NCBI GenBank assembly: GCA_017882405.1
Contig: JADGPO010000023.1
Span: 1-19,433 of the forward strand
Reading direction: 5' to 3'
Source: Solirubrobacteraceae bacterium
GTDB lineage: Bacteria > Actinomycetota > Thermoleophilia > Solirubrobacterales > Solirubrobacteraceae
Length of the DNA stretch: 19,433 bases
Both the position numbers and the translations under genes were made by a program. Positions 7,286 to 14,796 of the stretch are shown here, one piece after another; within the stretch, counting starts at the first letter, position 1, and each line of letters opens with the position of its first letter. The notes under the pieces are model-generated. The model ran no database searches, had not been told where the DNA came from, and saw only the letters and a list, made by a program, of their open reading frames with translations.

Positions 7286-8970
7286 GGGCGCAGCTCGCCG
7301 GCGACGGCGCTCACGGCGCGGAACACGTCGCGCAGGCGGTCGCGTGTGAGCGGCGTCATCGCTCGCGGGTCGAGCAGGTCGTCGACTTCCTCCTCGGCCG
7401 CCAGGCGCTCCAGGTGGTGCACGATGCGCAGCTCCAGCGCCAGCTCGAACGCCTCCGACAGCGTCGCCGCCTGATCGTCGCTCAGCACCCCCTCGGCCGC
7501 CGCCGCAGCCAGCCGCTCCGGGGTCGAGCCTCCGACCACGTCGGCGGCCGCCGCCGCCCACGTCCCGATCGCCGCGATCGGGACGATCGCGGCCGCGCGG
7601 ATGTTCAACAGCGGCTGGCGTCCGGCCGGCGAGAGGACGCTGTCGGCATCGAATCCGGTCGGCGCCACGTGCGCGAACGCCTGCTCGGCCAGCTCATCCA
7701 CCACGCGCTCGCGGGCGTCGGCGGCCATCGGGAGCGGCTCCACCGGCGTGCCCCACAGCACGCGGCGGTCGGCCAGCACGGACATCGCCAGCTCGCTCTG
7801 CGCCCATCCGGCGAGCCAGCCCTCGGCCGAGCGCAGCGCGATCGGGCCGCGCACGCCGCACCGGGCCAACGCGGCGGTGATCTCCTCCACCGGCGGCCCT
7901 TCGCCGATCGCCGCACCGACCAACGCGCCGCGCCACGTCGACCCCGGGGTCAGCTCCCGGCGGGCCTGGCTGCCCACCGCGACGTACACCAGCGCCGGGT
8001 CGGCGCCGGCCAGCTCGAGCGCCCGCATGACCAGCGCGTCGGCGAGCGCCGAGAGGACGCGCGCCAGCTCCAGCGCCGGCACGCTGGACGCGTGCAGCTC
8101 CAGCATCAGCGCGGGCAGGCGGGCGGCCGCCTCGGCCAGCGCGTCGAGGTTGCGCGCCCGGGCGATCGCGCGCCGGGCGCCGAACCAGGAGTGGGGCTGG
8201 GCGGCGAACAGGTCGGCGTCCTCCAGCACCCCCACCAGGTGCCCGCGCTCGGAGATCACCGGCGCGTGACGGATCCCGCGCTCCAGCATCTCGTAGAGGA
8301 CGTCGGCGCCCAGCCGGTCGGGCGCGACCACGTACGCCGGCGCGGTCATCGCCGAGTCGACTCGCACCCCGCCGTTGCGCCCCACCGCCAGCACCCGGCT
8401 GCGCAGGTCGCGGTCGGTCACGATCCCCACCTGCCCGTCGTCGAGCATCACCACGGCCGCCGTCGCCCCCGCCTTGGTCATCCTCTCGGCGAGCGTGCCG
8501 ATGCTCTCCGACGGCTTGGCCGTCACCGTCGCCGAGCGGATCAGCTTGGCCACCGGCTGGTGGCCCTCCGGGGCGGCGCTGGCGCGCAGCTCGCGCCGGC
8601 GCGCCCGGTCCAGCAGCGGGCGGGCCACCGCCACCGGGATCCGATAGCAGAGCGTGTCCTCGGCGGCGCGAGCCTCGAAGCCCGGCGGCAGGCCGGACAG
8701 CATCGCGGCGTGGCCGAACGTGTCGCCGGGGCCGAGCAGGTCCAGCAGCCGTCCGTCGTGGGCGATGTCGACGCCGCCGGAGTGGATCACCCGCAGGAAC
8801 GTCACCGGCCCGCCGTCCTCGGACAGGATCACCGCGGCGCGCAGGTGGAACTCGATCGCCGCCTGGGCGGCCACCTCCGCCAGCTCCTCCACGGCGAGCG
8901 CGTCAAACGGCGCTCGCTGGGCGAGGAAGCGCACGATCTCGCTCAGCCCGGCGTCCAGCTCGCTTGGCAC
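7282..8970 (-). CDS. cNMP-binding / CBS-pair / DUF294 nucleotidyltransferase-like protein
   Basis: About 562 residues. A cyclic-nucleotide-binding-like domain covers about 18-125 (VIHSGGVDIAHDGRLLDLLG and PGDTFGHAAMLSG). Two CBS repeats cover about 140-255 (GQVGIVTDRDLRSRVLAVG and HLVGVLEDADLFAAQ). A GlnD-like DUF294 nucleotidyltransferase region begins near 325 with YVAVGSQARRELTPGSTWRG, and a helical C-terminal domain follows. The usual GSxxRxE signature is present, but the Asp pair that normally follows it ('TDqDnaL') is replaced by STWRGAL, so catalytic activity is doubtful. This looks like a nucleotide sensor. The start is uncertain: GTG 8968-8970 (used here) or TTG 8974-8976, neither with a strong ribosome site. 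It follows the response regulator by only 13 nt and overlaps the exonuclease start by 4 nt. Confidence 0.82.
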   Translation of the reverse strand: MPSELDAGLSEIVRFLAQRAPFDALAVEELAEVAAQAAIEFHLRAAVILSEDGGPVTFLRVIHSGGVDIAHDGRLLDLLGPGDTFGHAAMLSGLPPGFEARAAEDTLCYRIPVAVARPLLDRARRRELRASAAPEGHQPVAKLIRSATVTAKPSESIGTLAERMTKAGATAAVVMLDDGQVGIVTDRDLRSRVLAVGRNGGVRVDSAMTAPAYVVAPDRLGADVLYEMLERGIRHAPVISERGHLVGVLEDADLFAAQPHSWFGARRAIARARNLDALAEAAARLPALMLELHASSVPALELARVLSALADALVMRALELAGADPALVYVAVGSQARRELTPGSTWRGALVGAAIGEGPPVEEITAALARCGVRGPIALRSAEGWLAGWAQSELAMSVLADRRVLWGTPVEPLPMAADARERVVDELAEQAFAHVAPTGFDADSVLSPAGRQPLLNIRAAAIVPIAAIGTWAAAAADVVGGSTPERLAAAAAEGVLSDDQAATLSEAFELALELRIVHHLERLAAEEEVDDLLDPRAMTPLTRDRLRDVFRAVSAVAGELRP

Positions 8971-8983
8971 GCCCAAACCGTAT

Positions 8984-9646
8984 CTAGCGCAGCAGCCCCA
9001 GCCGCTGCGCGCGCTGCACCGCCTCGGTGCGGTTGCGCACCCCCAGCTTGCGATACACCGCGCTGGAATGCTCTTTGACGGTGTGCCTCGACAAGTGCAG
9101 GGCCTCGCCGATCTCGGGATTGGTGGCCCCGCCGGCCATCAGCTCCAGCACCGCCCGCTCGCGCTCTGACAGCCCCAGCGCCGCCTGCCGGGTGGTCCCG
9201 CTGCGAGGACGCTCGAACACCGTCTTGCCCAGCCCCACCATCCGCACGGCGCTGGCGATCCGCCGGGCCGGCCAGTCCTTGTAGGCAAACCCCGACGCCC
9301 CGGCCGCGCGGGCCGCGCGCGGCGAGATCTCCCCGGCGCCGCTGAACAGCAGCACGCGGGTGGCCGGTTCGACCTCGCGCAGGCGCTCGCAGACCTCGGC
9401 GCCGGACTCTTCGCCGATGAACAGGTCGACCAGCGCCACGTGGGGCCGGTAGCGGACCACCAGGCGCAGCGCCTCGGCGCCCGAGTGGGCCGAGACGCAG
9501 CGCTCGACCCACGACTGCTGGGTGAGCATCAGGCGAAAGCCCCAGTGCACGACGTCGTGGTCGTCGACGACCAGCACGCGCAGCCGCTCCGGGCTGCGCT
9601 CCTGGTCCTCCCCGCCCCCGACGGAGAGCTCGAGCTCGTCAGTCAT
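8984..9646 (-). CDS. LuxR/NarL-type response regulator
   Basis: 220 residues. The receiver domain has the acidic pair D28/D29 in VLVVDDHDVVHWGF, the phosphoacceptor D74 in VALVDLFIGEESG, S102 in LLFSGAG and K123 in GFAYKDWP, so every residue needed for phosphorylation is there. The C-terminal HTH (about 155-218) reads LSERERAVLELMAGG, ATNPEIGEALHLSRHTVKEH and SSAVYRKLGVRNRTEAV. The ATG at 9644-9646 lies inside the end of the histidine kinase gene (8-nt overlap), so the pair is translationally coupled and should form a two-component system. The protein would bind DNA as a phosphorylated dimer. Likely targets include its own operon, but no site is proven. It ends with TAG, which shows that TAG is a normal stop in this genome. 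Confidence 0.93.
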   Translation of the reverse strand: MTDELELSVGGGEDQERSPERLRVLVVDDHDVVHWGFRLMLTQQSWVERCVSAHSGAEALRLVVRYRPHVALVDLFIGEESGAEVCERLREVEPATRVLLFSGAGEISPRAARAAGASGFAYKDWPARRIASAVRMVGLGKTVFERPRSGTTRQAALGLSERERAVLELMAGGATNPEIGEALHLSRHTVKEHSSAVYRKLGVRNRTEAVQRAQRLGLLR

Positions 9647-10766
9647 CGTCGTCGCCGTGGGGTACGACCAGGCGCACCTGCCAGGTCCCCGGGTCGCGCT
9701 CGCCGAACTCGACCACGCCGTTTGACTGCAGCGCCTCCAGCGCCGCCAGCCGCAGCCCCATCCCGGCGTGGCGCCGGACGCTGGCCACGCCGTCGTTGAC
9801 GACCTCCAGCCAGAAGGCGCCGTCGGCTCGGCCGACCCGGACGCTGACGCGCGTCGGCGAGGCGTGCTTGTGAGCGTTGCGCACCGCCTCCACGAGCACC
9901 GACTGGGCCAGCGGCTCCAGCACGGGCGGCACGTCCTGCGCCTCGCCCTGCTCGAGCGCCAGGCCGAGGTCGGGGTGCGCTCGGGCCAGGCGCTGGACCT
10001 CGGCGGTGAGCGTCGTGCGAGTGGCGCGCGGGGCACGTCCCAGCGGGCGCTGCAACGCGGTGCGCAGATCGGTGAGGGCCGCCTGAGTCTCGGCCGCGCA
10101 GCGCTTGCGCGCCTTGGCGGGCAGCTCGCCGTCGCCGTCGAGCGCCATCGAGACGCCGAACAGGCGCTGGATCACCCCCTCGTGGATGTCGCGCGTCAGG
10201 TCGATGCGCTGCTCGAGCTGGCTGGCGCGCTCGAACTGCGTCGACACCGAGCGCGCCACGGAGACCAACGCGGCGGCCTTGCCGAGCGTCCACAGCAGCG
10301 TGCGACCGGCATCGTCCAGCGGCGGCTCGGACATCGTCCGGTCGGCGAAGATCACGCCCATCTCGCGCCCGGCCGCCGCCATCGGCGCGCACACCAGCCG
10401 CGCGGGCTCGGAGACGACGTCGGCGAACTCCTCGCTCACCTCGCCCGCCAGGTCGCCCACCACCTCGACCACGCTGTCGGTGGCCAGCGCGCGGCCGGCG
10501 ATCGGCGCCGACTCGACGGTCACGTGCGCCGAGGCGAACGGCCTGATGCTCATCCCGTGCGCGCCGGCGGCGCGCACGCGGCGGTCGGCGCTGTCGTAGC
10601 GGAAGATGATCGCGCGGCGCATCCGCGCCAGCCGGCAGACCGCCTCGCAGAGGTGGTCGTAGAAGTCATCGGCGGTGGAGCCGGCCTCGGACTGCGATAG
10701 CACCTCGACGAACAGCTCGAGCGCGCCGATGCCCAGGCCGGTGGGTTCGTCGCTGACCGAGCTCAC
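9639..10766 (-). CDS. GAF-domain sensor histidine kinase (HisKA_3 type)
   Basis: 375 residues with no transmembrane segment, hence a cytosolic sensor. A GAF-like domain covers about 15-175 (DDFYDHLCEAVCRLARMRRA, then GREMGVIFADRTMSEPPLDD). The dimerisation/phosphoacceptor helix RIDLTRDIHEGVIQRLFG carries H195. The HATPase domain has an N-box with E293 and N297 (LVEAVRNAHKHASPT), the D-box EVVNDG at 321-326 and the G-box AGMGLRLAALEAL near 334. This is the NarL/DesK-type kinase that normally partners a LuxR-type regulator, which is the next gene. The start is GTG 10764-10766 with a G-rich stretch (GGCGGGGCG) upstream. It sits 31 nt downstream of the zinc-ribbon gene. The ligand of the GAF domain cannot be read from sequence. 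Confidence 0.92.
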   Translation of the reverse strand: MSSVSDEPTGLGIGALELFVEVLSQSEAGSTADDFYDHLCEAVCRLARMRRAIIFRYDSADRRVRAAGAHGMSIRPFASAHVTVESAPIAGRALATDSVVEVVGDLAGEVSEEFADVVSEPARLVCAPMAAAGREMGVIFADRTMSEPPLDDAGRTLLWTLGKAAALVSVARSVSTQFERASQLEQRIDLTRDIHEGVIQRLFGVSMALDGDGELPAKARKRCAAETQAALTDLRTALQRPLGRAPRATRTTLTAEVQRLARAHPDLGLALEQGEAQDVPPVLEPLAQSVLVEAVRNAHKHASPTRVSVRVGRADGAFWLEVVNDGVASVRRHAGMGLRLAALEALQSNGVVEFGERDPGTWQVRLVVPHGDDDD

Positions 10767-10797
10767 GGCCGCGCCCCGCCGGTTGTCGGGGCGAATC

Positions 10798-11082
10798 TCA
10801 GGCGGCGTGGACGGGCATCAGGCCCAGTCGCAGCGCCTGCTCGGGCGCGAGGTACACGCGCCACAGCTGTTGGCAAGACGAGCACCGGCATTGGACCGAT
10901 GGATCGTAGCCCTGCAGGCTCCCCTCCCACTCCACCGGGTCGCAGGACAGGCAGATTGGGCAGGCCAGCGAAGCGTTGACGAGCGCGTCGGGGTCGTCGG
11001 GGCGAAAGCGCGCGGTGTCGGTCAGAAAAGCGATGAGTCCAATATCGCGCGCCGAAAGGGCCGCGGCAAACCGGACGGCCAC
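10798..11082 (-). CDS. Small zinc-ribbon-like protein
   Basis: 94 residues. An N-terminal half without recognised domain (AVRFAAALSARDIGLIAFL) is followed by six cysteines arranged as ACPICLSC (C41, C44, C47) and VQCRCSSC (C65, C67, C70). This spacing fits a zinc ribbon or similar metal-binding knuckle, and the tail QQLWRVYLAPEQALRLGL follows. The start is GTG 11080-11082, preceded by a GGGGGG run that could serve as ribosome site; another in-frame GTG at 11092-11094 would add four residues and lies inside the palindrome. I cannot name a family. It is placed between the lipid-type enzymes and the histidine kinase in one tight operon, so it may be an accessory or signalling protein. Confidence 0.65.
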   Translation of the reverse strand: MAVRFAAALSARDIGLIAFLTDTARFRPDDPDALVNASLACPICLSCDPVEWEGSLQGYDPSVQCRCSSCQQLWRVYLAPEQALRLGLMPVHAA

Positions 11083-11086
11083 CGCA

Positions 11087-11102
11087 CCCCCCACGTGGGG
11101 GG
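11087..11102. repeat. Perfect 16-bp palindrome CCCCCCACGTGGGGGG
   Basis: The sequence is its own reverse complement over 16 bp, with a CACGTG core. It lies in the 20-nt gap between the stop of the SDR gene (11103-11105) and the chosen start of the zinc-ribbon gene (11082). As RNA the G-run may act as ribosome site or pair with the C-run; as DNA it is a symmetrical protein-binding candidate. The function is inferred only from shape and place. Confidence 0.5.
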
Positions 11103-12236
11103 CTATCTGGCGAACGCGTCGACGCGCGTGATCGGGCGCTTGCCCCACCGGCTGCGGGTGGCGAAGTCCAGCAGCCGCTCCATGTAGTCCCGCAGCGGCG
11201 ACGCGCAGATCCCCTCCGGCTCCAGCCGGGCGCGCGTGGCCTCCGATTCGAACACCGTTCCGATCGAGAAGTACGGGAAGTACTGCGCGCCGGCCTGGAT
11301 CGCCGACTGCTGGGCCGCATCGCACGCGGGCAGGGCCGCGTACTCGGCGGGCGGCAGCACCTGCACCTGCGGGCGGCGGAAGTACCGGCTGGCCAGGCCG
11401 GCGATCTCGTCGATCGTGGAGGCGTTGGGTCCGGCGGTCAGGTGATAGGTGGCGCCGGCGCTGCGGCCGGACTCGCACAGCGCGTGGACGGCGTCGGCCA
11501 CGTAGTCGACCGAGACGACGTCGACCGGAGCCGTGGGAATCGCCGGCACGGCGGTGAACAGGCCGCGGGCGAACGCGCGCAGCGGCCAGTAGAGAACGTT
11601 GAAGGCGGCCGTCCAGCCGTTGCGCTGATCGCCCACGACGATGCTGGGGCGCAGGATCGTGGCCGGCAGGTCGGTGTGGGACCGCACCAGCTGCTCGGCC
11701 TCGAACTTCGACTGCTCATAGGAGTTGTGAAACGCCTGCCCGACGTCGAGGTCGCGCTCGTAGAAGCGACCGGAGTGGTTGCCGGCGACATAGGCGGTGG
11801 AGATGTGTCCGTAGCACTCGAGGCCACCGCGCTCGCGCGCCAGCTCGGCGAACTCGAGCATGTGGCGGGTGCCGGCGACGTTGATCTCCCGCGCCTCCTG
11901 CAGCGGGAGCGTGAACGACACCGAGGCTGCGCTGTGCACAATCGTGGTCACGCGCTCGGCGAGCTGGTCGCGCACGCGCGCCGCCAGGCCCATGCCCGGG
12001 AGGGTCATGTCGGCCACCACGGCCGTGACGCGGTGGCGGTGCTCATGGGCTCGGGAGCCGAACAGGTTCTCCAGCACGCCGTCGACCCGTGCCCGGGCTC
12101 CGTCGCTCCCGTCGGCGCGCACCAGTGTGATCACGCGGCGCTGCGAGCGCTCCAGATAGCGCGCCAGCAGCTCCATGCCGACGAAGCCGGTCGCGCCGGT
12201 CAACAGGACGTCGCCGCTGGTGCTGCCGGCGCTCAC
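11103..12236 (-). CDS. SDR oxidoreductase, thioester-reductase / fatty acyl reductase-like
   Basis: 377 residues of the extended short-chain dehydrogenase family. The NAD(P)-binding motif is LLTGATGFVGMELLARYL (residues 11-28), followed by a basic loop VITLVRADGS typical of NADP use. IVHSAASVSF (99-108), HISTAYVAG (144-152) and the catalytic pair Y173/K177 in NSYEQSKFEAEQLV are clear. ATILRPSIVVGDQRNGW follows, as in thioester-reductase and male-sterility-type acyl reductases. Such enzymes reduce an acyl thioester to aldehyde or alcohol, while related ones oxidise sterols, so the substrate is open. The GTG at 12234-12236 overlaps the TGA of the carboxyltransferase gene (GTGA). It directly follows a KAS III and a carboxyltransferase, which makes a reductive release step on a fatty-acyl-type product a reasonable inference. 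It ends in TAG next to the 16-bp palindrome. Confidence 0.85.
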   Translation of the reverse strand: MSAGSTSGDVLLTGATGFVGMELLARYLERSQRRVITLVRADGSDGARARVDGVLENLFGSRAHEHRHRVTAVVADMTLPGMGLAARVRDQLAERVTTIVHSAASVSFTLPLQEAREINVAGTRHMLEFAELARERGGLECYGHISTAYVAGNHSGRFYERDLDVGQAFHNSYEQSKFEAEQLVRSHTDLPATILRPSIVVGDQRNGWTAAFNVLYWPLRAFARGLFTAVPAIPTAPVDVVSVDYVADAVHALCESGRSAGATYHLTAGPNASTIDEIAGLASRYFRRPQVQVLPPAEYAALPACDAAQQSAIQAGAQYFPYFSIGTVFESEATRARLEPEGICASPLRDYMERLLDFATRSRWGKRPITRVDAFAR

Positions 12237-13663
12237 GACGCGCCTCGGAGCGAGTCCAACGCCCACACCAGCCGGGAGCGGGTGTCATAGGGCGAGATCA
12301 GCTCGTCGACGTAGCCGGTCGAGGCCGCCACCTGCGGGCGCAGCTGGGACTCGGCGTAGTGCTGGGCCAGGCGCTCGCGCTCGGCCTCGGGGTCCTCGGC
12401 GACCGCCAGCTCGCGGCGGTGCATGACCCCGACGGCCGGCTTGGCGCCCATGACTCCGATCTCGGCCCCGGGCCATGCGAACACATAGTCGGCGCCGAGG
12501 TCCTTGGAGTTCATGGTGATGTACGCGCCCCCGAAGGCCTTGCGCAGGATCAGCGTCACCCGCGGCACGGTCGCCTGGGCGAACGCATGCACGAGGCTGG
12601 CCCCGTGGCGGATTACCCCGGCGCCCTCCTGGCGGGTGCCCGGCATGTATCCGGGGGTGTCGACGAGCACTACCAGCGGGATTCCGAACGCGTCGCACTT
12701 GGACACGAAGCGCGCGCCCTTCTCCGAGCTGGCAGCATCGAGCACGCCTCCCAGGTAGCGGGGCTGGTTGGCGATCACGCCCACCGGACGGCCGTCGATG
12801 CGGGCCATGCCGGTGACGAGGTTGCGCGCCCAACCGGCCGAGATCTCCAGCAGCTCGCCTCCGTCGACGATGCCTGAGATGACGTCGCGCACGTCGTATA
12901 TCCGGCGCGACTCCTCGGGCACGATCGTCCCGATGTCCCCGCCGCCGGCCGGCCGGCGCTGGCTGCGCGGGAGCGGGTCGCCGCGGTGGCTGGGCAGGTA
13001 GCCGAGCAGGTCGCGGGCCAGCCGGGACGCGTCGAAGTCATCGGCGGCGACGAAGTGGCAGACGCCGTTTCGCTGGTGCACGCGCGTGCCGCCGAGTTGC
13101 TCGGCGTTCACGTCCTCGCCCAGCGCTTCGCGCACCACGCCCGGCCCGGTGAGGAACATGCTGGACTCCTCGGTCATGACGACCCAGTCGGTGAGCGCCG
13201 GCGAATACGCGCCGCCGCCGGCCGACAGCCCGGTGACGATCGAGATCTGCGGCACGCGGCCCGAGAGCTGCACGGTGCGGCGAAAGATGCGGCCGTAGCC
13301 GCCGAGGGCGGCGATGCCCTCCTGCATCCGCGCGCCGCCGGAGGAGACGAAGCCGATCACCGGCGCGCGGCCGCGCCCGGCCAGCTCCAGCACGCGCGCG
13401 ATCGTGTTGGCGTGCTGCTCACCCAGCGAGCCGCCGGCGAAGCTCGAGTCCTGCGCGTAGCAGAACACCGGTCGTCCTTCGACCGTGCCCGAGCCGCCGA
13501 GCACGCCGTCGCCGGCGCGCGCCTTGGCGCCCATCACGGGCGAGACGACCTCCGATCGGATCAGCTGCAGCGAGCCGTGGTCACACAGCAGCTCGAGCCG
13601 GTCCAGGGGCGTGATCGGCTCGTCGTCCTGTGGCCGGGTGCGCGGGGCGAGGGCGACGCTCAT
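12233..13663 (-). CDS. Acyl-CoA carboxylase carboxyltransferase (PccB/AccD-type beta subunit)
   Basis: 476 residues with both crotonase-like halves of a biotin-dependent carboxyltransferase, which moves CO2 from carboxybiotin to acetyl-, propionyl- or longer acyl-CoA. The N half contains GFVSSGGARMQEGIAALGGY (104-123) and the oxyanion-hole loop GLSAGGGAYSPALTDWVV (145-162). The C half contains VVLVDTPGYMPGTRQEGAGV (331-350), LRKAFGGAYITMNSKDLGAD (373-392) and WPGAEIGVMGAKPAVGV (397-413). The ATG at 13661-13663 overlaps the TGA of the KAS III gene (ATGA). No biotin carboxylase/BCCP subunit is in the window, so it must borrow one from elsewhere. In the KAS III operon it would supply malonyl- or alkylmalonyl-type extender units; the chain specificity cannot be read with certainty. 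Length is somewhat short of standard PccB (about 510-530) but all core motifs are present. Confidence 0.9.
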   Translation of the reverse strand: MSVALAPRTRPQDDEPITPLDRLELLCDHGSLQLIRSEVVSPVMGAKARAGDGVLGGSGTVEGRPVFCYAQDSSFAGGSLGEQHANTIARVLELAGRGRAPVIGFVSSGGARMQEGIAALGGYGRIFRRTVQLSGRVPQISIVTGLSAGGGAYSPALTDWVVMTEESSMFLTGPGVVREALGEDVNAEQLGGTRVHQRNGVCHFVAADDFDASRLARDLLGYLPSHRGDPLPRSQRRPAGGGDIGTIVPEESRRIYDVRDVISGIVDGGELLEISAGWARNLVTGMARIDGRPVGVIANQPRYLGGVLDAASSEKGARFVSKCDAFGIPLVVLVDTPGYMPGTRQEGAGVIRHGASLVHAFAQATVPRVTLILRKAFGGAYITMNSKDLGADYVFAWPGAEIGVMGAKPAVGVMHRRELAVAEDPEAERERLAQHYAESQLRPQVAASTGYVDELISPYDTRSRLVWALDSLRGAS

Positions 13664-14664
13664 GGCCGTCCCCACTCGATCACGGTGGCGCCCCAGGTGA
13701 AGCCGGCGCCGAACGCGCCCAGCAGCACCCGGTCGCCGGCCGCGAGCATGCCCTCGCGCTCGGAGTAGGCCAGCGCCAGCGGCAGGGTGGCGGCGCAGGT
13801 GTTGCCGTACTGGCTGATGCAGTCGACCACCCGCTCGGACGTGAGCCCGAGCCGCTCGCCGACGGCGGACAGGATCCGGCCGTTGGCCTGGTGGTAGACG
13901 AACAGGTCGATCTCGTGCAGCCCCACCCCGGCCGCGCGCACGGCCTGGTGGGTGGACAGGGTCAGGCGGGCGACCGCCTCGCGAAATGTCTCGTGGCCGA
14001 GCATCTGGATCTTGGCGTCGCCGCGCCCGACGCGGATGTGGTCGGCTCCGGCGCCGTCGGCACCGAGCACGACGGGACCGATGCGGCCGGCTCCCCGTGT
14101 GGACTCCAGCACGACGGCGCCGGCGCCGTCGGCGAACACGGCCGCCGTCGGGCGGTCGTCGGGATCGGTGATCCGCGACATCAGGTCGGCGCCCACGACG
14201 ACCACGCAAGCGGCCCGCCCGGCCTCGACCTGCGCCGCGCCCACCGCCAGCGCCGAGAGAAAGCCGGTGCAGGCGGAGCCGACGTCGAACGCTCCGGCGC
14301 GCGTCGCGCCCAGATCGTGGGCGACCAGCGGCGCGGCCGCCGGCATGATCTCGTCGGAGGTGCTGGTGGCGACGATCACCAGGTCGACGTCGGCCGGATC
14401 GGTCCCGGCGCGGGCCAGGGCGCTGCGGGCCGCCTCGGTGGCGTGGTCCTGCAGCCGCTCCTCGGGCCCGGCGACGCGCCGCGACTGGATCCCGGTGCGC
14501 CGCGCGATCCAGTCCTCGGGCACGCCCAGGCGCGCTTCGATCTCGGCATTGGCGACGACACGTTCGGGCACGCTCACGCCCACCGCGGCGGCCACCACAC
14601 CGGGACGGGCGGGCGACGACACGGCTGAATCGACGTATGAATCGAGGTCTAGCGTGGAGCTCAT
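13660..14664 (-). CDS. 3-oxoacyl-ACP synthase III (KAS III / FabH-like)
   Basis: 334 residues of the thiolase-fold KAS III family, which condenses an acyl-CoA starter with a malonyl-type extender. The catalytic triad is intact: C132 in DVGSACTGFLSAL, H258 in FVYHQANGRIL and N288 in SQYGNTCAATLPLAL. WIARRTGIQSRRVA (52-65) is the usual N-terminal signature. The first 20 residues (MSSTLDLDSYVDSAVSSPAR) are an extension beyond the family core. The ATG at 14662-14664 is preceded by GGGGAGA at a spacing of about 9 nt, supporting this start. It heads the eight-gene minus-strand run, 132 nt downstream of a MarR gene in the same direction. It may be a specialised starter condenser rather than the housekeeping FabH, because its partners are a carboxyltransferase and a reductase rather than FabD, ACP and FabF. 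Confidence 0.92.
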   Translation of the reverse strand: MSSTLDLDSYVDSAVSSPARPGVVAAAVGVSVPERVVANAEIEARLGVPEDWIARRTGIQSRRVAGPEERLQDHATEAARSALARAGTDPADVDLVIVATSTSDEIMPAAAPLVAHDLGATRAGAFDVGSACTGFLSALAVGAAQVEAGRAACVVVVGADLMSRITDPDDRPTAAVFADGAGAVVLESTRGAGRIGPVVLGADGAGADHIRVGRGDAKIQMLGHETFREAVARLTLSTHQAVRAAGVGLHEIDLFVYHQANGRILSAVGERLGLTSERVVDCISQYGNTCAATLPLALAYSEREGMLAAGDRVLLGAFGAGFTWGATVIEWGRP

Positions 14665-14745
14665 GCAATCAATCTCCCCGGAGCACCCCCGTGTGCGCCA
14701 GTTGCAATACCGAAAGACCAGACAAGCGGGGGGTACGCGATCCGG

Positions 14746-14765
14746 CCGGGCTCGCCGGCGCCCGG
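14746..14765 (-). terminator. GC-rich hairpin between the MarR and KAS III genes
   Basis: An inverted repeat CCGGGC/GCCCGG (14746-14751 with 14760-14765) with an 8-nt loop lies in the 132-nt gap after the MarR stop. Close by, at 14767-14778, is a 12-bp perfect palindrome ACCGCGCGCGGT. There is no U-tract, as is common in actinobacterial terminators. In DNA this GC-rich such repeats can be chance, so confidence is low. Confidence 0.3.
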
Positions 14766-14796
14766 GACCGCGCGCGGTACTGAAACGCTCCAACCG

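Noticed and set aside
7414..9078. A 554-residue plus-strand reading frame opposite the cNMP/CBS/DUF294 gene
   Set aside because: Its composition (Arg, His, Gln, Gly) is typical of an antisense shadow; the minus strand has recognisable domains.
10772..10793. Hairpin CGCCCCG/CGGGGCG before the histidine kinase start as a terminator
   Set aside because: Stem of 7 bp without U-tract lies in a 31-nt gap inside a tight operon, and short GC repeats are frequent by chance in this composition.
10763..11320. Alternative minus-strand frame across the zinc-ribbon gene
   Set aside because: It overlaps the SDR coding end in a wrong frame and lacks the Cys motifs; the 94-residue frame is better supported.
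12233..14668. A single 811-residue fused protein covering the KAS III and carboxyltransferase regions
   Set aside because: Only the carboxyltransferase part has real similarity in that frame. The upstream half is an out-of-frame Arg/Gly-rich shadow of the KAS III gene, which has its own intact frame and an ATGA overlap.
14767..14778. Palindrome ACCGCGCGCGGT as an operator of the KAS III operon
   Set aside because: Alternating CG words form palindromes easily in such GC-rich DNA, and it shows no relation to the TTGGCATGCCAA element.
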